From Nitrososphaerota archaeon (GTDB lineage Archaea; Thermoproteota; Nitrososphaeria; Nitrososphaerales; Nitrosopumilaceae), in NCBI GenBank assembly GCA_027315065.1, contig DAHUYT010000001.1:42908-106907 (forward strand): 64,000 nt of DNA, in the 5' to 3' direction. Below are positions 9,835 through 18,371 of this stretch, piece after piece (position 1 is the stretch's first letter; every line of letters starts with the position of its first letter). The notes below the pieces were generated by a model. The model did not search any database, was not told where the DNA came from, and worked only from the letters and a program-made list of their open reading frames with translations. Position numbers and translations under genes: made by a program.

Positions 9835-10790
9835 TCTATCTTTACAAAACATGCAACCGATCTTCGATCTGATAATGGTTTGAGCTCTGGCTCCTGTTTG
9901 CATTTTTCAATAGCATACGGACATCTTGCTCTAAATCTACATCCTTGGTAGGTGTTAACCTCAACAGGATTATTAATGCGGATTTTTTTCTCTTTTTGTA
10001 GATTGTCTGGATCTGGTTCAGAAATAGAATCCATAAGTGCTTGTGTGTAAGGATGTCTTGGATGGAACAATACGTCACTAATGAAACCAGTTTCAACAAT
10101 CTTGCCAAGGTATAATATTGAAATCACATGACCTATGTATCTTGCAGTGGTTAGATCATGGGTTATATACAAAAACGAGATATCCTGTTTGGTTTGTAAT
10201 TCTTTCATTAATTCTAAAATTCCAACCCTAACTGATACATCAAGCATTGATACTGGTTCATCAGCTATGATCATCTTGGGTTTAGTTATGATGGATCTGG
10301 CAATGGCTACGCGTTGTCTCTGACCTCCTGATAACATGTGCGGATATTTTGAAGCAATCTCTTCTGGTTCTAATTTCACGTCTCTTAATGCTTGAAAAAC
10401 CAAATTTTCTCTCTCACTTGATTTATCTATATCATGTATGTCTAGCGGTTCTCTTATTATGTCGGAAATCTTCATTCTAGGATCCATTGATGCATAAGGG
10501 TCTTGATGTATCATCTGGCACTTGGTTCTTATCTTTTTGAGGCTAGATGCATCGTTTGTTATTTTTACACCATCAAAAGTTATCTCGCCCGAGTCTGGTT
10601 CTATTGCCCTTAGTATCAATCTGGAAACTGTTGTCTTACCAGATCCAGATTCGCCAGCAAGGACAAAAGTCTGACCCCTTTTTATTGAAAATGATATGTC
10701 ATCAACTGCTCTTACTGTCTCCTTTTGGCGTGAAAAACCTCCATTTACAAAGTATTTCTTAAGGTTTTTTACAGAAAGGATCTCTTCCAC
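9831..10790 (-). CDS. OppF-type ABC transporter ATPase
   Basis: ATP-binding subunit of a peptide/nickel-type (Opp/Dpp) importer. Walker A is GESGSGKT, the signature is LSGGQRQR and Walker B is MIIADEP, with a Q-loop HQDPYASMDPR. The C-terminus carries the oligo-HPY extension with CRFRARCPYAIEKC, typical of OppD/OppF. I prefer the GTG at 10788-10790 (VEEILSVKNLKKYF), because the frame extended to 10847 adds residues not seen in the family. The partner OppD-like ATPase lies at 11911-12855, but no permease or binding protein is nearby. Confidence 0.88.
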   Translation of the reverse strand: MEEILSVKNLKKYFVNGGFSRQKETVRAVDDISFSIKRGQTFVLAGESGSGKTTVSRLILRAIEPDSGEITFDGVKITNDASSLKKIRTKCQMIHQDPYASMDPRMKISDIIREPLDIHDIDKSSERENLVFQALRDVKLEPEEIASKYPHMLSGGQRQRVAIARSIITKPKMIIADEPVSMLDVSVRVGILELMKELQTKQDISFLYITHDLTTARYIGHVISILYLGKIVETGFISDVLFHPRHPYTQALMDSISEPDPDNLQKEKKIRINNPVEVNTYQGCRFRARCPYAIEKCKQEPELKPLSDRRSVACFVKID

Positions 10791-10974
10791 TATAATTACC
10801 TGCTTGTAAGGTATATCGAGAAAACTGTATAAGGCATACTGTGACAAAGTGCAAAAAATGACATGGTATTAACCCGGTTGTTTGTTGCTAATGAATAATT
10901 GGACATCAGGCGATCACCTTGTCAAATTCTTATTATCGCAAAGTTTTAAAGGCTATGACTTATGATACACAAAC

Positions 10975-11889
10975 GTGAACACCAAACTCCTAGCCGTGGT
11001 ATTAATCACCGGTTTAGTTCTAAGTGGAAGTTCTGTTTACCTAAATAAGATGGCATTTGCAGACAGTCCATGGTCTAGCATAGCTCAGAGACAACTTATT
11101 GCTCAACAAAGAGCTGCCTTGGTCTATTCTGACAAGTATCAATACGGTGACATGAACGGATCACAAAGAAACTGGTCTGGCCTATCTTTTACTACGACAA
11201 ATGAGAATACACAAGGACGAGACTTAGCAGCAAAATCCCAGATATCTTTGGAAAATGCTTTGTCCCAGTTTGATAAGATTCACGTAGAACAACTCAAAAA
11301 CTTACAAGCTACCAATTACACAGGACTAGGAAGTACAACAACTAATGAGCAAGGAAGAGATCGAAATACTCTGATTGCTGATGCAAGGGATCAATCGTTA
11401 AACGCATCTAGATCTATAGTATCACAATTGTCTCAGATAGATGCAGCATATACTAATCTGCAAGATCAGGGAACAACAAATGAACAATCCCCTGATAGGC
11501 AAGTCCAAATTAATGCGACTTGGAATTCAATGGCAGAGCAAGCAACAGCTCTTGTAAATGCACTCACAAAAGTTGATGCTGCATATGTTAACCTGCAATC
11601 CGGTGCTACTACAAATGAGAATACTCCAGGTCGTCACCTAGACGCAGCACAGGCAGACGCACTAAACAAAGCAATCCAGATATTCCAAGAGATTCATGCA
11701 AAGAATCTTGCAGCAACTCGATCAACAAATTATGCAGGTCTTACCAGTTCTACTACAAATGAGCAAAACCCGGACAATAGAAATGCAGATATTGAAAGTT
11801 CAAGTCAGATGGCATTGCAGAATGCGCTGAACTTCTACAACGCATACTATCAAGGGGACGGTCTTAACCAAACTACATACTCTCACTAA
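10975..11889 (+). CDS. secreted repeat protein with five TTNE motifs, unknown function
   Basis: A 304-residue exported protein. Residues 1-29 form a signal peptide (LAVVLITGLVLSGSSVYL) ending near MAFADS. The mature part holds five copies of a T-T-N-E-N/Q motif, mostly followed by a [G/D]R pair, near residues 74, 121, 166, 212 and 260. They are spaced 45-48 residues apart, and each is followed by an Ala/Gln-rich stretch likely to be helical. There is no transmembrane anchor, so it should be extracellular or cell-surface bound. It starts at GTG 10975 with a TATA-like AGTTTTAAAG about 33 bases before. It sits between two Opp ATPase genes on the opposite strand. I do not recognise the family. 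Confidence 0.8.
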   Translation: MNTKLLAVVLITGLVLSGSSVYLNKMAFADSPWSSIAQRQLIAQQRAALVYSDKYQYGDMNGSQRNWSGLSFTTTNENTQGRDLAAKSQISLENALSQFDKIHVEQLKNLQATNYTGLGSTTTNEQGRDRNTLIADARDQSLNASRSIVSQLSQIDAAYTNLQDQGTTNEQSPDRQVQINATWNSMAEQATALVNALTKVDAAYVNLQSGATTNENTPGRHLDAAQADALNKAIQIFQEIHAKNLAATRSTNYAGLTSSTTNEQNPDNRNADIESSSQMALQNALNFYNAYYQGDGLNQTTYSH

Positions 11890-11900
11890 GTCTCAGAAAA

Positions 11901-11920
11901 TTTTTTAATTTTATTTATTT
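11901..11920 (+). terminator. T-rich stretch between convergent genes
   Basis: A run of short T tracts follows the stop of the TTNE-repeat gene at 11889 and reaches the stop codon of the opposite-strand OppD-type gene at 11911. Archaeal RNA polymerase terminates at T-rich tracts without a hairpin, so this is a reasonable terminator for the plus-strand gene. Support is by composition only. Confidence 0.35.
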
Positions 11921-12855
11921 GATTCATAGATCCAACATGATACATAGCCAGTCTCTGTCTTCGTTTTCAGTGGATCTTTTTTGCATTTTTCCATTGCATG
12001 TGGACATCTGTCATAGAACCTGCATCCTGTGAACGGGTTGGACAAGTCGGGCGGGGTGCCCTTTAGAGATATTAAATCTGACTCTCCTTTAATTTTTGGT
12101 ATGGATTTGAGTAATGCCTGAGTGTACGGATGTTTTGGATTTGAATATATCTCGTGTAAAGTCCCAAATTCCACTATCTTTCCGGCATACATTATTCCAA
12201 CTTTATCTGCTATTTCGGATATTATCCCAAGGTCATGGGAAATCAATATAATCGACAAGCCTTCTTTTTTTAATTTTTTAAACACGCTTAGTATCTGGGC
12301 TTGTACTAGTACATCAAGTGCAGTGGTAGGCTCATCTGCAATTATCAGGCATGGTTGTAAGATCAACGCCATGGCAATTATCACTCTTTGTTTCATACCT
12401 CCGCTGAGTTCATGAGGGAACTTGTCTAATATTGTGGAAGACAAGCCGACTGAATCCATGGCATCATTTATCATTTTCAGGTGGTTCCCAATGTTATCAT
12501 GAGTTCTCAAGATCTCTTCAAATTGCTGTTTGATCGAAAAAACTGGATCTAATGAGTTCATTGCTCCCTGAAACATCATTGATATCTTTTTCCAACGTAT
12601 GGTTTTTGTAAATTCATCTTCTGATATTTTTAATGTAGACTTTCCATCTAGTAATATATCGCCTTTGACAATATTTCTACCTGGAACCGATCTGATGATC
12701 GCAAGTCCAAGAGTGCTTTTTCCACATGCGCTCTCTCCTACGATACCTAATGACTCGTTGTTTTCAAGAGAAAAGGAAACTCCGTCTACTGCATGGATTG
12801 TCTTATTACGTAATTGATATTGAACATTGAGTTCTTCAATAGCGAGTGTAGTCAC
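11911..12855 (-). CDS. OppD-type ABC transporter ATPase
   Basis: The 314-residue ATP-binding subunit of an Opp/Dpp-type importer. Walker A is GESACGKST, the signature is LSGGMKQR, Walker B is LIIADEPTTALD, and the switch histidine is in ISHDLG. The C-terminal CRFYDRCPHAMEKC segment is the oligo-HPY extension. Together with the OppF-like protein at 9831-10790 it would form the heterodimeric motor, yet the two genes are split by a gene on the other strand and no permease is in the window. The ligand, whether peptide, nickel or other, cannot be inferred. Confidence 0.88.
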   Translation of the reverse strand: MTTLAIEELNVQYQLRNKTIHAVDGVSFSLENNESLGIVGESACGKSTLGLAIIRSVPGRNIVKGDILLDGKSTLKISEDEFTKTIRWKKISMMFQGAMNSLDPVFSIKQQFEEILRTHDNIGNHLKMINDAMDSVGLSSTILDKFPHELSGGMKQRVIIAMALILQPCLIIADEPTTALDVLVQAQILSVFKKLKKEGLSIILISHDLGIISEIADKVGIMYAGKIVEFGTLHEIYSNPKHPYTQALLKSIPKIKGESDLISLKGTPPDLSNPFTGCRFYDRCPHAMEKCKKDPLKTKTETGYVSCWIYESNK

Positions 12856-13141
12856 TAGTCAGGATATGATGTACGAGTAAATTTGTCTTTTGAAATTATT
12901 TGATTGAGATAAACCTTATGACTATTGACTAATTGTTTCATAATTACGAGTCAGTTAGTGAGAGTGGTATTTAGAGGCAAAATGCTCTAGTGGAATGGGA
13001 AAAATCCATTACCTTTTTGGCATGTTATGGTTTTTTAGCACTCGATGAAATCTGGCCATGTGCCTAACTACACCCATACTCATAGGGCACATTAATTGTG
13101 AAATTAATTCATCTTATAACTATGTACGCCGACATTTTTAA

Positions 13142-13684
13142 ATGAGGTTAACCGTATCTGAAAAATCGATTTCCTTGAGGACACCTATTTGTAGCTTTGA
13201 TGCCATGAATGGCATTCTTTGTCCACAATGCGAATCCAAGTTGGATTCTGGACAACTGACAAAAGCAGATGTAGACGCCTCAATAAAACTAGTCCAACTG
13301 TCTCAAAAAATCCAACAAATTGAAAAATTTACACTCAATTCCTGCCAGGAATCTAATGGTGATTATGTCTTGTATCTTAACAGTGCAGATATTATGACTA
13401 TAAGGCAAAGTAGAGAACTTTACAGGATACTTCAAGGAGAATTTGTTGGCAAGATCTGGCTTGTTGAAGAGAGATGTAACGATAAAAAATTCATTGAAGA
13501 TATGTTCTTCCCAATCAAGATCTTAACAGTCAGCCAATTATGGGCATTAGGCGGCGTCAGGAAGACCAAAGTCATCATTTCAGGAAGAAAAACACCAAAA
13601 TTCCCAATTGATGTGGATAAAGTCATAGTAATATCAAAGCATCTTAGAAGGATTGAACTAGTTGTTGAATTTGAAAGAAAGTGA
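13142..13684 (+). CDS. NusA-like KH-domain protein upstream of aspS
   Basis: A 180-residue protein. It begins with a CPQCESKL zinc-knuckle-like pair (Cys near residues 27 and 30, with ICSF at 17), then a helix and a KH-like domain with VDKVIVISKHLRRIELVVEFER at the end. This arrangement matches archaeal NusA-like transcription factors that carry an N-terminal Cys motif. The start is ATG 13142; a TATA-like CTTATAACTAT about 25 bases before suggests a leaderless transcript. Its stop overlaps the longest open frame of aspS, so the two probably form an operon. The exact role in transcription is inferred from the family. Confidence 0.65.
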   Translation: MRLTVSEKSISLRTPICSFDAMNGILCPQCESKLDSGQLTKADVDASIKLVQLSQKIQQIEKFTLNSCQESNGDYVLYLNSADIMTIRQSRELYRILQGEFVGKIWLVEERCNDKKFIEDMFFPIKILTVSQLWALGGVRKTKVIISGRKTPKFPIDVDKVIVISKHLRRIELVVEFERK

Positions 13685-13691
13685 GAGACAA

Positions 13692-14978
13692 TTGGATTTG
13701 AAAAGAACACATTACATAGGTAACCTAAATGCGTCTCTAAAAGGCCAGAAGGTAGTGATTGGAGGGTGGGTAGAGGATCTTCGTGAGTTGGGAAAACTTA
13801 CTTTTCTCACGCTAAGAGATGTTACAGGAGTCGCTCAAGTAGTAATAATTGGAGAGGGTGTCAAACAGGTAAAAGATCTCAATAGACAAAGTGTAGTAAG
13901 AGTAACTGGTACAGTACAAGAAACCAAATCACGTGATTTTCCGTTTGAGATTAAATCCGAAAAAATGGAAATCTTATCACGTGCTGTACATCCGTTACCA
14001 ATTGATCCCATAGGTAGGCTTGAAAGCAATATCGATAACAGACTAAATGCTAGAGCCCTTGACCTGAGAAATCAGAAAACTGCAGCTATTTTCAAAATGC
14101 GCCATCATGTATTACAATCTATACGAAAAACTTTGGTAGATCTTGGTTTTATTGAAGTAAACACACCGAAAATAATTGGAAGCGCTAGTGAAGGTGGAGC
14201 AAATCTATTTTCTCTGAAATATTTTGACAAACAGGCATATCTTGCACAGAGTCCACAGCTTTACAAAGAACAACTAACCATTGGCCTTGAACGAGTTTTT
14301 GAGATAGCATCATTTTACAGAGCCGAAAAATCACATACTGTAAGACATCTCACTGAATTTACAAGCGTGGATATAGAATCCGATTTTATGGATTATCTTG
14401 ATGTCATTGAAGTACTAGAAACAGTCGTGGTCAATGTTTTTGAACATGTTGAAAAAAACTGTATTGAAGAGCAAAAGGCTTTGGGAATTAACGTGAGAAG
14501 ACCAGTTACTCCGTTTGAGCGACTTACCTATGAGGAGGCTGTAGAAGAGCTTGGTCATGAAGGGATTCATCTTGGCTCTGGTGACGATCTGCTGGATTCA
14601 CATTTGCGAAAACTCGGAGAGATGCATAAGGGATTTTACTTTTTGATAGATTGGCCAATAAATCTGAAACCCTTCTACATCCATGAAAAGGAGGATGATC
14701 CGGCATTGTCTAGATCATTTGATTTGCAATATGGGTATCTTGAATTATCATCAGGCGGTAGACGTCTACACGATCCAAATAAACTTAAGGAAAGACTGAT
14801 TGAACAAGGATTAAACCCGTCTCAATTTACAGATCATCTCAAAGCGTTTGATTGGGGAATGCCGCCACATTCTGGGTGGGGACTGGGACTTGACAGGCTA
14901 ATGTCTATCTTGACCCAAATTGATAACGTGAGAGAGGTTGTTCTTTATCCGAGAGACCCAGAAAGACTGTTTCCATAA
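13692..14978 (+). CDS. aspS: aspartyl-tRNA synthetase, archaeal type, copy 1
   Basis: Class IIb synthetase of about 428 residues. An OB-fold anticodon domain comes first (GWVEDLRELGKLTFL), then the catalytic domain with motif 2 (YRAEKSHTVRHLTEF) and motif 3 (GWGLGLDRLM), and QSPQLYKEQ in the active site. I prefer TTG 13692 (MDLKRTHYIGNL), which matches archaeal N-termini; TTG 13662 adds ten residues that overlap the upstream gene. The position equal to K85 of the Thermococcus enzyme, where Pro marks non-discriminating AspRS, appears to be Asp here. A second AspRS lies at 58495. The RAEKS motif 2 is somewhat AsnRS-like, so an asparaginyl role should not be ruled out. Confidence 0.85.
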   Translation: MDLKRTHYIGNLNASLKGQKVVIGGWVEDLRELGKLTFLTLRDVTGVAQVVIIGEGVKQVKDLNRQSVVRVTGTVQETKSRDFPFEIKSEKMEILSRAVHPLPIDPIGRLESNIDNRLNARALDLRNQKTAAIFKMRHHVLQSIRKTLVDLGFIEVNTPKIIGSASEGGANLFSLKYFDKQAYLAQSPQLYKEQLTIGLERVFEIASFYRAEKSHTVRHLTEFTSVDIESDFMDYLDVIEVLETVVVNVFEHVEKNCIEEQKALGINVRRPVTPFERLTYEEAVEELGHEGIHLGSGDDLLDSHLRKLGEMHKGFYFLIDWPINLKPFYIHEKEDDPALSRSFDLQYGYLELSSGGRRLHDPNKLKERLIEQGLNPSQFTDHLKAFDWGMPPHSGWGLGLDRLMSILTQIDNVREVVLYPRDPERLFP

Positions 14979-15012
14979 AAAAGGATAAATCTAGATCTTG
15001 TGACAATTATCT

Positions 15013-15354
15013 GTGCAGCAGTGCGACTTTTGCGGCTCAGGTTTTGGCGATCATAAGTGCTACTTTTGTGACAAGCGCTGCTGTAATTCATGTATGACTG
15101 ATGATCGGACACGCTGTAAGAAATGTTATATAACAAAACGGAAACTTGGTTGGCGAGTTTTTAAACGAAACAAGGTCATTCTCGGTTTTATCGCATTTGT
15201 ATGGGCTTATACTGTATTCCCAGTGCCTCTAATCAAGGGTATTGACCCAACTTTCTATTGGATTACCTTTGGCGTAGCAATAATGATAATGATTCCAATT
15301 GGTCTTGCAATGTTCTTTTGGTCAAGAGAGCCTCCAGTATCGGATCTCAGATAA
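15013..15354 (+). CDS. zinc-binding membrane protein, unknown function
   Basis: A 113-residue protein with a Cys-rich head and two membrane helices. The head contains CDFC, a CYFC pair, CCNSC and CKKC with an internal His, a cross-brace-like pattern similar to B-box or AN1-type zinc fingers. Helices follow at about 55-75 and 82-103. The start is GTG 15013, 35 bases after aspS, so it may be in the same transcript. I do not know the function; membrane-bound zinc fingers of this size are common as uncharacterised archaeal genes. Confidence 0.7.
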   Translation: MQQCDFCGSGFGDHKCYFCDKRCCNSCMTDDRTRCKKCYITKRKLGWRVFKRNKVILGFIAFVWAYTVFPVPLIKGIDPTFYWITFGVAIMIMIPIGLAMFFWSREPPVSDLR

Positions 15355-16363
15355 GTTTTGAAATTATATGTTGAGTAAATTCCCTTGTGGTTTTGTTTCC
15401 TCCGATGTCTTTTGTCTTGATACCTTCACTTACCACGCCATAGACAGCTTCTTCTATCTTTCTTGCTACCAAGAGAGACATTGCATCATCGTGTTTCATT
15501 CCTAACCACTCGAACATCATTTTTGCAGATAAAATAAAAGAAGATGGGTTGGCAGCCTGCTTTCCAGCAATGTCAAAAGCTGCTCCATGAACAGGCTCAA
15601 ACAAGGCAAAATCATCTCCTATGTTTGCTGCTGGGGCCATCCCGAGTCCACCTGCAACCTGAGCTGCCTCGTCAGATAGAATATCTCCAAACAAGTTAGT
15701 TGTTACTATTACATCAAATGATTCTGGCTGCCTGATTAGATTCATGGCACATGCATCAACGTACATATTTTCAAACACGATGTCTGGAAAATTCTTTGCT
15801 ACCTGATAACATGATCTTGCAAAAAGTCCATCTGTTTTTCTCATGACGTTTGACTTGTGAACACAGGTTACTTTTTTTTGCTTATTTCTTTGGCCTGCAG
15901 TAATACAAGCATATTTTGCAATACGCTTTGAGGCATATTCTGATATAGTCCTCAATGCGACTGCAGAGTTGCCCACCTCAAACTCCATTCCTGTGTAGAG
16001 GTCTTCTGTGTTTTCTCTTACTATGACTAGATCAATATTTTCTTTAAGAGATGTCATGCCGGGATATGATTTTGATGGTCTTATGTTGGCATAAAGATCT
16101 AATGCTCTTCGTAAGAACACAATCACATCAGCGGCGCATTCTCCTACTGGCGCTTTTAGGCATGCATCAGATCTTCTTATTATATCAAGAGCTGAATCAG
16201 GAAGTGCCTTACCTGTTTTTTTTAATGTGCCGTCACCAGCCTCAACGATATTGATTTCTAACTTTAATCCAATCTTGTCACTTATTGAATGTAATATGTC
16301 TGTGATGGATTCTGATAACTCCTGGCCTATGCCGTCCCCAGTTATGAGGGATATTTTATACAT
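15347..16363 (-). CDS. leuB: 3-isopropylmalate dehydrogenase
   Basis: A 338-residue member of the isocitrate/isopropylmalate dehydrogenase family: GDGIGQE at the N-terminus, RENTEDLYTGMEF in the substrate loop, TTNLFGDILSDEA and EPVHGAAFDIAGKQAANP for NAD binding. Sequence alone also allows isocitrate or homoisocitrate dehydrogenase, since the loop resembles those. Position decides for LeuB: the ATG directly follows the leuA stop, at the end of an ilvB-ilvN-leuA-leuB operon. It would oxidise and decarboxylate 3-isopropylmalate. leuC and leuD are not in the window. Confidence 0.82.
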   Translation of the reverse strand: MYKISLITGDGIGQELSESITDILHSISDKIGLKLEINIVEAGDGTLKKTGKALPDSALDIIRRSDACLKAPVGECAADVIVFLRRALDLYANIRPSKSYPGMTSLKENIDLVIVRENTEDLYTGMEFEVGNSAVALRTISEYASKRIAKYACITAGQRNKQKKVTCVHKSNVMRKTDGLFARSCYQVAKNFPDIVFENMYVDACAMNLIRQPESFDVIVTTNLFGDILSDEAAQVAGGLGMAPAANIGDDFALFEPVHGAAFDIAGKQAANPSSFILSAKMMFEWLGMKHDDAMSLLVARKIEEAVYGVVSEGIKTKDIGGNKTTREFTQHIISKLI

Positions 16364-17881
16364 CTAACGCCCCATGTTTTTTTGTTTGAGAATTTTTTTG
16401 AGCATTATTCTGTTTATACCATCAATCATAGCCTGAACACTTGTTATTACAATATCCTCGCCGATAGATTTTGCAGAAGCATTGTTACCATGTGCATCTT
16501 CGACCTTTATTGTTACTTCGCATAATGCCTCTGAACCACCAGAAATAGAATCCAATTTGTATTCTTTAATTCTGACTTTGGAAGTCTCGCCAGTAATCTT
16601 TTGTATTGCGTTAATTGATGCGTCTACAGGACCGACACCATAATCAGTTCCTATGAAATCCTTTCCTTCTATGTTTAATTTGACAAACGCGTACGGCATA
16701 TTACCAATTCCGGTGGACACTGAGAATCCTGTTAGATGAACTAGTCTTTTCAGTCCTTCCTGGTGCATCACTTCGCCTGAAATCGATAATAATTCTACAT
16801 CTGTGACCTGCTTTCCTTGGTCTCCTAATTTCTTGATCCTATCTAGAATCTCATGTGTCTGCTCCTTTGATGGTTGAATCCCATATTCTTCTAGCATTGC
16901 AGACACTCCATGTGTTCCAGCATGTTTTCCTACTTGGAACCAGCGTGTTCTGCCTACAAGTTCTGGACTAATTGGCTCATATGTTAATGGGTTGCTCAAG
17001 ATCCCGTGGGTGTGAATTCCAGATTCATGTCCAAATGCATTTTCTCCAACTATGGCCTTGTTTGGTTGTACTTGAACTCCAACAATCTTTGAAACATATC
17101 TCGATGTATCGTAGAGAAGTTTGGTGTTGATATTTGTCTCAAATTTTTTGTCAAATTGTAGACATTGTAATGCCATGACGAATTCTTCAAGTGAAGCATT
17201 GCCTGCTCTCTCTCCAATGCCATTTATAGTGACATGTGCACATTGTGCTCCAGATTGAATTGCAGATATCGCATTTGCTACAGCTAATCCAAAGTCATTG
17301 TGACAATGAACACTGACAGGTAAGTGGGTGGCATCTATTGCATCCTTTGTAATCTCGGCTATATACTGCGGGGTTGAATAGCCAACCGTATCCGGTATAT
17401 CTATTCTATCTGTCCCAGCTTCTGTAACTGCTCTGAAAACTTTTTTAAGAAATTCTCTATCAGTTCTTGTTGCATCTTCTGCAGAAAATTCAACCTGTAA
17501 TCCCAGTGATTTTGCGTACTCTACTGCCTCTACTGCTTTTGTGACTACCTGCTCACGTGTGAGATTGAGTTTGTATCTTAGATGAATGTCAGATGTTGCA
17601 ATGAACGTGTGAATATATTTTAATCCTGCTGTAACTGCGGCATCAATATCTTTTTTCTCAGTTCTTGCCAAACCACAAATCTCTGCTTTAAGACCAGCGT
17701 AAGCTATGTCCTTCACTGCTTTTCTCTCACCATCTGAGATTATTGGAAAACCGGCTTCTATTGCGTCTACACCCAATTCATCTAATTTTTGAGCAATTGC
17801 AAGTTTTTGCTCTGGTGTTAGCGCAATGCCAGGTGTTTGTTCCCCATCTCTCAAAGTGGTGTCAAAAATTCTAACTCTCAT
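16364..17881 (-). CDS. leuA: 2-isopropylmalate synthase
   Basis: A 505-residue synthase of the LeuA/CimA/homocitrate group. The TIM-barrel domain begins FDTTLRDGEQTPG, with the HCHNDFG metal-binding block and NGIGERAGNASLEE. The C-terminal third (about 380-495) is the LeuA regulatory domain that binds leucine in feedback inhibition. It condenses acetyl-CoA with 2-oxoisovalerate in leucine synthesis. The full length with regulatory domain and the leuB neighbour favour LeuA over citramalate synthase, though the latter cannot be excluded. Its start overlaps ilvN by 11 bases. Confidence 0.88.
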   Translation of the reverse strand: MRVRIFDTTLRDGEQTPGIALTPEQKLAIAQKLDELGVDAIEAGFPIISDGERKAVKDIAYAGLKAEICGLARTEKKDIDAAVTAGLKYIHTFIATSDIHLRYKLNLTREQVVTKAVEAVEYAKSLGLQVEFSAEDATRTDREFLKKVFRAVTEAGTDRIDIPDTVGYSTPQYIAEITKDAIDATHLPVSVHCHNDFGLAVANAISAIQSGAQCAHVTINGIGERAGNASLEEFVMALQCLQFDKKFETNINTKLLYDTSRYVSKIVGVQVQPNKAIVGENAFGHESGIHTHGILSNPLTYEPISPELVGRTRWFQVGKHAGTHGVSAMLEEYGIQPSKEQTHEILDRIKKLGDQGKQVTDVELLSISGEVMHQEGLKRLVHLTGFSVSTGIGNMPYAFVKLNIEGKDFIGTDYGVGPVDASINAIQKITGETSKVRIKEYKLDSISGGSEALCEVTIKVEDAHGNNASAKSIGEDIVITSVQAMIDGINRIMLKKILKQKNMGR

Positions 17882-18371
17882 TACCTACTCCTCTCTCCAG
17901 TGCACACATACCAGTTCTTGCTATTTCAAGTATGCCATATCCTCTTACAAGATCTTCAAACGCGTTGATTCTATCAGGAGTTGCTGTAATCTCAACAACA
18001 ATCGATGATCTTCTTACGTCATGAACATTACATTTGAAAGCATTTGCAAGATCAGTTATTTCCATGACGTCTGATGGCTTCAGTATTTTTATCTTCATCA
18101 ATACTAGTTCACGATATATGCTTTTTTTCTCATCTAGTAGTTTAACTTCTACAGTGTCTATCATCTTGTCAAGTTGCTTGACTATCTGACTAAGTTGTTT
18201 CTCATCAGCTGATGTTGTAATGGTCATTCTGGAAAACTCTGGATTTTCTGTTATGCCAACAGATATGCTATCTATGTTGTAATTCCTTGATCTGAAGAGG
18301 TTTGTAACTTTGAATAGTACGCCTGGTTTATTTTCTACAAGTACTGAAATTATGGACCACATTTGTATCAC
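17871..18371 (-). CDS. ilvN: acetolactate synthase small (regulatory) subunit
   Basis: A 166-residue regulatory subunit. An N-terminal ACT domain (SVLVENKPGVLFKVTNLFRS) is followed by the second domain seen in IlvN/IlvH proteins (ELVLMKI then DLANAFKCNVHDV). It binds valine and stimulates the catalytic subunit. The GTG start shares one base with the ilvB stop (TAGTG), so the two are tightly coupled; an ATG three codons later is also possible. Confidence 0.93.
   Translation of the reverse strand: MIQMWSIISVLVENKPGVLFKVTNLFRSRNYNIDSISVGITENPEFSRMTITTSADEKQLSQIVKQLDKMIDTVEVKLLDEKKSIYRELVLMKIKILKPSDVMEITDLANAFKCNVHDVRRSSIVVEITATPDRINAFEDLVRGYGILEIARTGMCALERGVGNES

Noticed and set aside
9831..10847. 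Longer OppF frame beginning at 10847
   Set aside because: The extra 19 residues are not typical of the family; GTG 10790 gives a normal N-terminus.
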